This document shows positions 6,904 through 13,791 of a stretch of 16,542 bases of DNA, in pieces. Within the stretch, counting starts at the first letter, position 1; each line of letters starts with the position of its first letter. Location: contig JACZIY010000562.1 in the NCBI GenBank assembly GCA_014860845.1, positions 1 to 16,542 of the forward strand, given 5' to 3'. This stretch comes from Anaerolineaceae bacterium. GTDB taxonomy: Bacteria; Chloroflexota; Anaerolineae; Anaerolineales; Anaerolineaceae. The notes below the pieces were generated by a model that was not told the origin of the DNA, did no database searches, and worked only from the letters and a program-made list of their open reading frames with translations. The position numbers and the translations under genes are program-made.

Positions 6904-7944
6904 ATGGAAAATCAAACCCAACACATAGTTGTCTCAGTAAGGTTTTCGAAAGTAGGAAAACTCTATCATTTTGAATCTGATTCAGAAATGAACCTTCTTC
7001 CTGGAGATCAAGTTGTTGTAGAAACTGCACGTGGTTGGCAATTAGGAGAAGTTGGTCAAATAATCGGTGATGTTTCGACTCCCGGTGAAGGTTCATGGAA
7101 AAAGATTGATCGAAAAGCAACAGAAGAAGATTTCATCCAAAGAAAAGTCAATGAAGAAAGAGAATCTGAACTACTTGAATTTTCAAGAAAAGAAATCACG
7201 GCTCAAAATCTTGAAGGAGTAAAGGTGGTTTCCGTTGAATTTAGTCTGGATGGATCTAGAGTATCAGTTTTATATAGTTATGAAGGGGATAATAAGGTCG
7301 AATTAAAAAATCTGAAACAAGAAATAAATAAATTTGTTCATCATTCACAAGTTGAACTTCGACAAATCGGCCCAAGAGATGTAGCAAAAATCTTCGGGGG
7401 TATGGGTGCATGTGGCTTGCCAACAAGATGTTGTTCGAAATTCCTGACAGATTTTAGTTCTATTTCCATAAGGATGGCAAAAGAACAGGGTATTTCATTA
7501 ACCCCGACGGAAATTACTGGCATGTGTGGCCGATTAAGATGTTGTTTGATTTATGAATACGAAATGTATGCGGAGAATAGAAAACAGTTACCCAAGAGAA
7601 ACAAGCGGGTAATCACCCCAGTTGGAGAAGGAAAGGTTTTTGATGTCTTACCGCTTAAAATGGCAGTAATTGTCGATATCCCAGAGATAGGTAGAAAAGA
7701 ATTCTTCAATTCAGATATTCAATTGGCTGATGGTTCATCTCATCCTCAAATCCAACCAAAAATTACGGCAGAAGAAAATGTTTTGCCCATTGATGTCGAT
7801 GAACTTAATTCTGTCAAAAACGAATCTGATAATGAAATAAAAGATAGAAATCAAAATAAAAATCAACAAGGTGGAAAAGGAAGAAGACCTCGCTGGAGAA
7901 AACGTCGGCCTTCTAATCAGAATAAGAGCAATGATAGAAAATAA
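6904..7944 (+). CDS. ricT: PSP1/RicT family protein
   Basis: The PSP1 family includes B. subtilis RicT (YaaT), part of the RicA/F/T complex, which carries Fe-S clusters and affects mRNA processing and phosphorelay regulation. The 346-aa protein shows a VRF...GDQVVVETARGWQLGEV N-terminal part (9-50). The Cys-rich core is MGACGLPTRCC (Cys170, Cys176, Cys177), SIRMAKEQGISLTPTEITG, and MCGRLRCCLIYEYEMY (Cys208, Cys213, Cys214). Family-like sequence ends near residue 280. The rest is a Lys/Arg/Asn-rich disordered tail (KGRRPRWRKRR), which may bind RNA or DNA. It begins 3 bp after mrp with only a weak ribosome site (GAG), so translation is probably coupled. No ricA or ricF homologue is present in this window. 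The symbol is used by family membership. Function in this organism is inferred. Confidence 0.9.
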   Translation: MENQTQHIVVSVRFSKVGKLYHFESDSEMNLLPGDQVVVETARGWQLGEVGQIIGDVSTPGEGSWKKIDRKATEEDFIQRKVNEERESELLEFSRKEITAQNLEGVKVVSVEFSLDGSRVSVLYSYEGDNKVELKNLKQEINKFVHHSQVELRQIGPRDVAKIFGGMGACGLPTRCCSKFLTDFSSISIRMAKEQGISLTPTEITGMCGRLRCCLIYEYEMYAENRKQLPKRNKRVITPVGEGKVFDVLPLKMAVIVDIPEIGRKEFFNSDIQLADGSSHPQIQPKITAEENVLPIDVDELNSVKNESDNEIKDRNQNKNQQGGKGRRPRWRKRRPSNQNKSNDRK

Positions 7945-9142
7945 ATTATTCGAATTAGCCAAAGAAAATTTCAATTATTCGGTTAGTTTCAGAAGAGATT
8001 TTCATCAACATCCCGAGTTGGGTTTCCAGGAAATTAGAACCTCGGAAATAATTGCCAAAGAATTAATGAATTTTGGTTTTTTGGTAAAAAAATATATCGG
8101 CAAAACAGGGGTTATTGGTGTCCTTAAAGGGACTTCAGTTGGGCCAACGTTATTGTTAAGATTCGACATGGATGCGTTACCTATTCAGGAAAACAACAAT
8201 ACCGATTATATTTCAAAGAATGACGGAATTATGCATGCCTGTGGCCATGATGGACACATGGCAATTGGATTAACAATTGCAAAAATCATTAGTTCTTCCC
8301 GAGACCAAATAAATGGAACTATAAAAATTATTTTTCAACCCGCTGAAGAGGGGCTGGGCGGTGCTCTTGCGACGATTGAAGATGGTGTTTTAGAAAACCC
8401 TCGCCCTGATTATTGTTTAGGATTGCATATTTGGAATGAAAAACCTCTGGGTTGGATAGGCAGCAATCCTGGTGCAATGATGGCAGGTGCAGATACTTTT
8501 GAAATTATCTTGAATGGAAAAGGTGGGCATGGTGGATTACCCCATAAAACAATCGACCCTATCGTCAGTGCAGCTCATATCATTACGTCCATACAGACTA
8601 TTGTAAGCAGGAATATTTCTCCTTTCGATAATGCAGTTGTCAGTTTTGGTAGCATAAAAGGCGGTTCGACATTTAACGTGATACCCGATACGGTATACCT
8701 TTCTGGAACGATTCGATCTTTTGACCCTCAAATAAGATTGGAAATAATTCAAAAATTGGAAAAAATTTCGAAATCAGTGGGTGAGGGTATGGGATGTAAA
8801 GTGGAATTTTCAGTTAATGAGGTGACACCTGCTGTAATTAATAATTCAAAGGTTGCATCAGATCTGCAACAGGTTATTCATAGAGTTTTTCCTTCTTTTT
8901 CATTTGATATGGATTGTAAAACCATGGGTTCAGAAGATTTCTCTTTATTCTTGAATCAGGTTCCTGGTTGTTTTTATTTTGTTGGATCATCAAATCCTGA
9001 AAAGAACATGATTTATGGACATCATCATCCAAAGTTTGATTTTGATGAAGGGGTTTTACCAATAGCTGTTGCAAGTTTATTAGGCATGATTGTGCAATTA
9101 GGTTTTCTGCCAATTCAACCAGAGGATTCATTCGTCACATAA
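7931..9142 (+). CDS. M20 family amidohydrolase (hippurate / N-acyl-amino-acid hydrolase-like)
   Basis: The 403-aa protein is a zinc-dependent M20D-type amidohydrolase that would release amino acids from N-acyl or peptide-like substrates in the cytosol. Visible motifs in order are RRDFHQHPELGFQE (21-34), LRFDMDALP (76-84), the metal site MHACGHDGH (Cys104, His106), FQPAEEG (Glu139/Glu140), GLHIW (His166), the dimerisation-domain GKGGHGGLPH (196-205), TMGSEDFS and the final ligand in HHHPKFDFDE (about 364-373). Length is typical. The ATG at 7931 overlaps the end of ricT by 14 bp. An in-frame GTG at 7871 would add 20 residues lying wholly over the ricT tail, without family resemblance, and was rejected. 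No strong ribosome site is visible, so coupling to ricT is likely. The substrate cannot be told from the sequence. No terminator is evident after it. Confidence 0.92.
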   Translation: MIENKLFELAKENFNYSVSFRRDFHQHPELGFQEIRTSEIIAKELMNFGFLVKKYIGKTGVIGVLKGTSVGPTLLLRFDMDALPIQENNNTDYISKNDGIMHACGHDGHMAIGLTIAKIISSSRDQINGTIKIIFQPAEEGLGGALATIEDGVLENPRPDYCLGLHIWNEKPLGWIGSNPGAMMAGADTFEIILNGKGGHGGLPHKTIDPIVSAAHIITSIQTIVSRNISPFDNAVVSFGSIKGGSTFNVIPDTVYLSGTIRSFDPQIRLEIIQKLEKISKSVGEGMGCKVEFSVNEVTPAVINNSKVASDLQQVIHRVFPSFSFDMDCKTMGSEDFSLFLNQVPGCFYFVGSSNPEKNMIYGHHHPKFDFDEGVLPIAVASLLGMIVQLGFLPIQPEDSFVT

Positions 9143-9183
9143 AATCCAGATTAAATGTATAAGGATAGCATTACAAAGTTCTC

Positions 9184-9213
9184 TTGACTGCAAAGATGAT
9201 AGAGTGCTATACT
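9184..9213 (+). promoter_or_regulatory. Strong predicted sigma-70-type promoter of the GntR-korAB operon
   Basis: TTGACT (9184-9189), an 18-bp spacer and TATACT (9208-9213) match the vegetative consensus closely. The predicted start is near 9220, which falls inside the first palindrome of the double operator. A repressor bound there would block promoter escape or RNA polymerase binding. Confidence 0.75.
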
Positions 9214-9214
9214 G

Positions 9215-9256
9215 ACAATTAATCTGATTAATCATCCGATTAATCAGATTAATTGT
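9215..9256. promoter_or_regulatory. Double palindromic operator (19-bp perfect inverted repeat)
   Basis: Arms 9215-9233 and 9238-9256 are exact reverse complements of 19 bp around the spacer ATCC. Each arm is itself palindromic: ATTAATC-T-GATTAAT is centred on 9225 and ATTAATC-A-GATTAAT on 9246. The centres are 21 bp apart, two helical turns, so two dimers would lie on the same face of the DNA. The position just after the -10 box and directly ahead of the GntR-type gene strongly suggests autoregulation and control of korAB. If transcribed, the 3' part could also fold in the leader RNA. Confidence 0.82.
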
Positions 9257-9268
9257 TTGACGGTTATT

Positions 9269-9970
9269 ATGGCGATATTCTCAAATTCAACCAACCGTTT
9301 ATCGGAATTTCTCAGGTATATTGCTCAAAAGTCTTCATTGGGGGTTGAAAGAATTCCTGCATTGACCGTACTCAGTAAAGAGTTGCAGGTAAGTGTTGCA
9401 AGTTTGAGAGAACAACTGGAAGTTGCCAGAGTTTTGGGTTTTGTTGAGGTAAAACCAAAAACCGGAATCCGATGGTTGCCTTATACCTTTACTCCATCCC
9501 TTTTATTATCTGTAACGTATGCGATATCCATTTCTTCTGATTTTTTTGAACAATTCAGGGATATGCGGAACCATCTGGAAGGTGCATATTTTCTTGAATC
9601 AGTTGCTAAATTAACAAAAAATGATATTGATTATTTACATATTATTGTTTCAAGGGCTGAGGAAAAAATAATTTCGCTTCCACCAAAGTTACCCCACGCA
9701 GAACATAGAGAATTTCATGCAACAATCTTCTCAAGAGTTCAAAATCCTTTCGTCCAATCGATTTTTTCTGTGTATTGGGATGTATATGAATATCAGGGTT
9801 ATGCGATTATTAATGATCTGGATTATCTGAAACGAGTCTGGCATTTTCATCGACTTGTTTATGAGGGTATTCAATCCGGGAATATTCATAACGCAATGGA
9901 AGCGTTTCTTGAACACAAAAACTTAATGATTAAAAATATTAAATCAATACCTTCGCAAGCTTTCGAATGA
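9269..9970 (+). CDS. GntR family (FadR/FCD-type) transcriptional regulator
   Basis: The 233-aa protein has an N-terminal winged helix (about 10-70): IPALTVLSKELQVSVASLREQLEVARVLGFVEVKPKTGI follows the GntR pattern, though the usual R/S-rich recognition helix is less typical. The effector domain (about 91-222) is all-helical FCD-like, with FRDMRNHLEGAYFLESVAKLTKNDIDYL and possible metal-ligand histidines at 146/150 (EHREFH), 192/194 (WHFH) and 216 (LEHK). FCD regulators commonly bind small carboxylates through a metal, which would suit control of a 2-oxoacid oxidoreductase. ATG 9269 is preferred. A TTG at 9257 is in frame but begins right after the operator, and neither start has a clear ribosome site. 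korA begins 25 bp downstream, so the three genes probably form one autoregulated operon. The ligand is not known. Confidence 0.87.
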   Translation: MAIFSNSTNRLSEFLRYIAQKSSLGVERIPALTVLSKELQVSVASLREQLEVARVLGFVEVKPKTGIRWLPYTFTPSLLLSVTYAISISSDFFEQFRDMRNHLEGAYFLESVAKLTKNDIDYLHIIVSRAEEKIISLPPKLPHAEHREFHATIFSRVQNPFVQSIFSVYWDVYEYQGYAIINDLDYLKRVWHFHRLVYEGIQSGNIHNAMEAFLEHKNLMIKNIKSIPSQAFE

Positions 9971-9995
9971 ACAATTACTTTTAGAAGGAGAGCCA

Positions 9996-11837
9996 ATGGC
10001 CAAAAACACCAGTGAAAAAGTGAAAGATCTCTTAAATAAACAAAATATCATAAATAATTTTTGCATTACTTTTAGTACCGTTAATGGATCGGGAAGCGCG
10101 ACAGCTAACACAACTTTAATGCGTACATTTTTTAAGATGGGAATACCGGTATCAGGTAAGAACATTTTTCCATCTAATATTCAAGGGTTACCCACCTGGT
10201 ACACATTGAGATTGAGCAAAAAGGGTTATTTAGCCAGGGTAGAAGAAGATGATATTGTGGTTGCAATGAATCCGTCAACAATCAATAAAGAGATGGATTA
10301 TATCGTTCCTGGTGGAGCTCTTTATTATCCTGATGATATCAAAATCGTAAATATGAGAGATGATATCGTTTATTATCCAATGCCGATACGGAAAATTATC
10401 AAAGAATCTGAGGTTTCTCCAAGTTTAAAAGATTATATTTCTAATATGGTATATGTAGGTATTTTGGCTCAAATGCTGGGAATTCCCCTTGATATTATTC
10501 AGGAAGCATTAAATTTTCATTTTAAGAACAAAGAGAAACCTGTAAATCTGAACATGGAAGTCATTGGAAAATCGGCTGATTGGGCAAAGGAAAATCTGAC
10601 AAAGTCAGACCCATATTACGTAGAACCTATGAAGGGTAACGAGGATTGGATAATGTCGGATGGGAACACTGCTGGAGCGTTGGGCTCAATATTTGGCGGA
10701 GTTCAATTTACAGCCTGGTATCCAATTACTCCGGCTTCTTCTTTAGCTGAATCTTTACATGAATACATTCCTGAACTGAGAACTGACCCTATTACCGGAA
10801 AGGAAACATCTGTAATTGTTCAGGCTGAGGATGAATTAGCAGCGATAGGCATGGCAATTGGGGCTGGTTGGGGTGGCTTGAGATCAATGACCTCAACCTC
10901 AGGACCAGGATTAAGTTTGATGACAGAATTTATTGGACTTGCATATTATGCTGAAATACCTGTTGTAATCTGGAATGTTCAAAGAGTTGGACCCAGCACT
11001 GGATTACCTACCAGAACAGCTCAAGGCGATATGACCTTCGTAAAATTCATGGGTCATGGAGATACTGACTCCATTATGCTTTTTCCTGGGTCAGTTAATG
11101 AATGTTTCGAATTTGGATGGAAAGCTTTTGATATATCGGAAAGATTACAGACACCTGTTGTGGTGATGTCAGATCTGGACCTAGGTATGAATGAATGGAT
11201 GACACCAAAGTTTAATTATCCCGATCAACCTATCGACCGAGGAAAAGTATTGTGGGAAGAAGATTTACAAAAAATGCTCGATAAGTACCAGAATGAATTT
11301 GGACGTTATAAAGATCTAGATGGCGATGGAATCACATATCGAACGCTTGTTGGTAATCAGCATCCTAAAGCTGCATATTTTACCCGTGGTACAGGACATG
11401 ATGAATATGCAAGGTACACAGAAGATCCAATCATTTGGGAAGAAAGCCTGATGAGGATTAAGCGAAAATTTGAAAATGGCAAGCAATTTCTTCCCAAACC
11501 AATCATTAAATCGAAGGATTTAAAAAGTGGCATTATCTGTGTTGGATCGGCATCATTTCCGGTTGAAGAAGCTATGGATATTTTGTTAGAAGGAAAATTA
11601 GAATTTGATTATATGAGAATCAAAACGATTCCATTTCATGAAGAGGTTGTTGATTTTCTTCATACACATGACAAAATTTATATTGTAGAGCTAAATCGTG
11701 ATGGCCAATTAGCTCAATTATTAACGTTAAAGGCTCCGGAAGAAGCCATTAAATTCAGAAATATTACCAAAATTGATGGACTACCGTTAACAGCAAAATG
11801 GATTGCGAATGAGATCCGCAAAGATGAGGAGAAATAA
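9996..11837 (+). CDS. korA: 2-oxoacid:ferredoxin oxidoreductase, fused gamma-alpha subunit
   Basis: The enzyme oxidatively decarboxylates a 2-oxoacid (often 2-oxoglutarate) to the acyl-CoA and reduces ferredoxin. The 613-aa protein joins a gamma domain (about 20-190, with NGSGSATANT and a PSNIQGLPTWYTLR segment) to the alpha pyrimidine-binding domain. That domain begins near 220 with GNTAGALGSIFGG and WYPITPASSLAE (241-252), then SGPGLSLM and VGPSTGLPTRTAQGD. The later DLDGDGITYRT and AYFTRGTGHDEYARY segments are typical of this two-subunit type. The C-terminal domain (about 510-613) completes it. The ATG at 9996 follows AGAAGGAG at 9983-9990. korB starts two bases after its stop. No separate 4Fe-4S ferredoxin-like subunit is encoded, as expected for the KorAB form. 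Substrate choice (2-oxoglutarate, pyruvate or another) is inferred, so the symbol is tentative. Confidence 0.92.
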   Translation: MAKNTSEKVKDLLNKQNIINNFCITFSTVNGSGSATANTTLMRTFFKMGIPVSGKNIFPSNIQGLPTWYTLRLSKKGYLARVEEDDIVVAMNPSTINKEMDYIVPGGALYYPDDIKIVNMRDDIVYYPMPIRKIIKESEVSPSLKDYISNMVYVGILAQMLGIPLDIIQEALNFHFKNKEKPVNLNMEVIGKSADWAKENLTKSDPYYVEPMKGNEDWIMSDGNTAGALGSIFGGVQFTAWYPITPASSLAESLHEYIPELRTDPITGKETSVIVQAEDELAAIGMAIGAGWGGLRSMTSTSGPGLSLMTEFIGLAYYAEIPVVIWNVQRVGPSTGLPTRTAQGDMTFVKFMGHGDTDSIMLFPGSVNECFEFGWKAFDISERLQTPVVVMSDLDLGMNEWMTPKFNYPDQPIDRGKVLWEEDLQKMLDKYQNEFGRYKDLDGDGITYRTLVGNQHPKAAYFTRGTGHDEYARYTEDPIIWEESLMRIKRKFENGKQFLPKPIIKSKDLKSGIICVGSASFPVEEAMDILLEGKLEFDYMRIKTIPFHEEVVDFLHTHDKIYIVELNRDGQLAQLLTLKAPEEAIKFRNITKIDGLPLTAKWIANEIRKDEEK

Positions 11838-11839
11838 TT

Positions 11840-12889
11840 ATGGTTAACTCTGAAATTAAAACAGGCAACGAAAATTCAGCTGGTCTATCCCGTGCCGATT
11901 ATCGTGGAGCTCCAAGTACATTATGTCAAGGTTGTGGTCATAATTCTATCTCCAGCCAGATAGTGGCTGCTTGTTATGAGCTAGGCCTTGTTCCCGAAAA
12001 AATTGCCAAGTTTAGTGGCATTGGTTGTTCCAGTAAAAGCCCTACCTATTTCCTCAACCGATCGTTTGGATTTAATGCTTTGCATGGAAGGATGCCTTCT
12101 ATCGCATTAGGCGGATTGTTTGCAGATATTACAGTCAAAGGCTTGGGGGTAAGTGGTGATGGTGATACGGCATCGATTGGAATGGGGCAATTTAAACATT
12201 TAGCACGACGTAACATGCCGATGGTGTATATTGTTGAAAATAATGGTGTTTATGGTCTCACTAAAGGACAATTTTCCGCCACAGCTGAGGAAGGTTTATT
12301 GTTAAAAAAGCAGGGAATAAATACTTATTTGCCGGTTGATATCTGCATGGAGGCATTGGTCACAAATGCATCCTTCGTGGCCCGAGGTTTTGCCGGTGAT
12401 CCCAAACAATTAAAAAATCTTCTCAAAGCAGCTCTCAGTCATGACGGATTGGCGATATTAGATATTATCAGTCCTTGTGTTACTTTCCATAATAAAGAAA
12501 ATTCCTACCACTCATATTTATGGGGTAAAGAACACGAAATTCAACTTCATGACATCGAATTTGTTCAAGCCAGGGATGAAATTACCATAGAAGATTTTGA
12601 ACCAGGTTCATCCAAAGAAGTATCTTTACATGATGGCACCGTGGTTCTCATGAAGAAATTGGATAAGGATTATGATCCTACAAACCGCTATGAAGCATTG
12701 AGGATATTAGAGGAAGCTGAAAGGGAAAATACATTGATTACAGGGCTCTTATTTGTTGATCCTAACGCAAAAACATTGTTTGATCGATATTCTTTGCCTG
12801 ATGAGCCTTTAAATCGTTTAGAACCCAGCAAATTACGTCCTTCAGCTGAAGCCCTGGAAAAATTAAATCAATCTTTATTTTTGAAATAA
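11840..12889 (+). CDS. korB: 2-oxoacid:ferredoxin oxidoreductase, beta subunit (TPP and 4Fe-4S)
   Basis: This is the catalytic partner of the preceding subunit. The 349-aa protein carries the Fe-S ligands Cys29 and Cys32 (LCQGCGH), Cys63 in GIGCSSK, and a further conserved-type Cys in ISPCVTFHN. The TPP/Mg site is visible as GDGDTASIG (106-114) with the paired Asn134-Asn135 in VENNGVYGLTKGQ. The LHGRMPSIALG segment is typical. The C-terminal 80 residues, including the ARDEI and GTVVLMKKLDKDYDP regions, match the long beta subunit of KorAB. An AGGAG site within the korA end precedes the ATG. It ends 19 bp before a long hairpin that probably terminates the operon. Reduced ferredoxin from KorAB could feed biosynthesis or the complex I arm encoded upstream, the latter being inference. 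Confidence 0.93.
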   Translation: MVNSEIKTGNENSAGLSRADYRGAPSTLCQGCGHNSISSQIVAACYELGLVPEKIAKFSGIGCSSKSPTYFLNRSFGFNALHGRMPSIALGGLFADITVKGLGVSGDGDTASIGMGQFKHLARRNMPMVYIVENNGVYGLTKGQFSATAEEGLLLKKQGINTYLPVDICMEALVTNASFVARGFAGDPKQLKNLLKAALSHDGLAILDIISPCVTFHNKENSYHSYLWGKEHEIQLHDIEFVQARDEITIEDFEPGSSKEVSLHDGTVVLMKKLDKDYDPTNRYEALRILEEAERENTLITGLLFVDPNAKTLFDRYSLPDEPLNRLEPSKLRPSAEALEKLNQSLFLK

Positions 12890-12907
12890 CTCATTAAATT
12901 AAATTTT

Positions 12908-12962
12908 AATCATCCAATCATTGAAGAATTCATGAAATGTTTTCCGAAATGATTGGATGATT
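12908..12962. terminator. Long hairpin between convergent korB and sulfurtransferase genes
   Basis: AATCATCCAATCATT (12908-12922) and its exact reverse complement (12948-12962) form a 15-bp stem with a 25-base loop. The right arm lies inside the last codons of the sulfurtransferase gene. Flanking T-runs are weak on the plus side (TTTGGATTTC) and moderate on the minus side, so it is a likely but imperfect bidirectional terminator. Confidence 0.55.
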
Positions 12963-13787
12963 TGGATTTCTGATCCATTCACTCCATGAACCTAAATATA
13001 AATATAAGGGTTTTATGTCGATATGTTGCATTACTGCAAAATTCAAACAGGATGTAACACCAGATCCACAATAAAGGACTTTGGAGTTATCATTTTTTCC
13101 TTCGAGCAAGTCGTTATATTTTTCTTGTAATTCCTCAATTGACAATAATTTCCCATTTGGATCCAAATTATTCTGATGGAAAAAATTAATTGCATTGGGT
13201 ATGTGGCCAGCTATCTTATCTAGGGGTTCTTGCAATCCTAAATAGCGTTCTCTTGATCTCGCATCAATCACTGTGCAATCTGGTTGCAATATGAGGGTTT
13301 CCATTTCCGTCGTTGTTTTCAATAGGTTATGATCAGGTGTCCCTTTAAATTTTGAGGGTCGTTTATGACCACTACCTGATTCTTGTGAAAAACCAGAATC
13401 GAGCCAGGCTGAGAACCCTCCGTCTAGAATTGCTACATTAAGATGCCCAAAATATTTCAACATCCACCATAGACGGCTTGCAAAAGACCCAGAGGTTGTA
13501 TCATAGACCACCACTTGTTTGTCCTTATCAATTCCCCAATTTGAACAGGTTTCAATAAATTTATCTGATTCAGGTAAAGGATGTCTACCTGTCTCTTCCG
13601 TGATACTTCTGGAAAGATTCTTATCTAAATCAGCATAAATGGCATTTGGGATATGATTTTTCAGGTAATCCTGGTATCCCCAAGCTGGATTTAAGAGGTC
13701 GAAACGACAATCAATCACTATCAAATTCGGATCATCCAGCAAATTTACCAATTCATCAGGATCGATAAAAGTAGTGTAGGTTTTCAT
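12930..13787 (-). CDS. sseA: Sulfurtransferase, 3-mercaptopyruvate type (tandem rhodanese domains)
   Basis: The 285-aa protein has two rhodanese domains. The N-terminal one (about 5-130) is structural, with IVIDCRFDL, VVVYDTTSGSFASRLWWML and ILDGGFSAW, and has no catalytic Cys at the loop. The C-terminal one (about 155-275) has VIDARSRERYLG, GHIPNAINF and the active loop CGSGVTSC with Cys240, followed by GSWSEW. The CGSGVT loop is typical of 3-mercaptopyruvate sulfurtransferases, while thiosulfate sulfurtransferases usually have CRKGVT. The likely role is moving sulfur from mercaptopyruvate or thiosulfate to a thiol acceptor in the cytosol. The gene starts four bases after the pyruvate kinase stop on the same strand, so it is probably co-transcribed. 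Its ribosome site (AGGA about 13 bases upstream) is distant, which suggests coupling or a modest level. Substrate preference is inferred from the loop only. Confidence 0.92.
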   Translation of the reverse strand: MKTYTTFIDPDELVNLLDDPNLIVIDCRFDLLNPAWGYQDYLKNHIPNAIYADLDKNLSRSITEETGRHPLPESDKFIETCSNWGIDKDKQVVVYDTTSGSFASRLWWMLKYFGHLNVAILDGGFSAWLDSGFSQESGSGHKRPSKFKGTPDHNLLKTTTEMETLILQPDCTVIDARSRERYLGLQEPLDKIAGHIPNAINFFHQNNLDPNGKLLSIEELQEKYNDLLEGKNDNSKVLYCGSGVTSCLNFAVMQHIDIKPLYLYLGSWSEWIRNPNHPIISENIS

Positions 13788-13791
13788 AAAA

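Noticed and set aside
7871..7930. GTG start at 7871 for the M20 hydrolase
   Set aside because: The extra 20 residues overlap the basic tail of ricT in another frame and do not resemble M20 N-termini.
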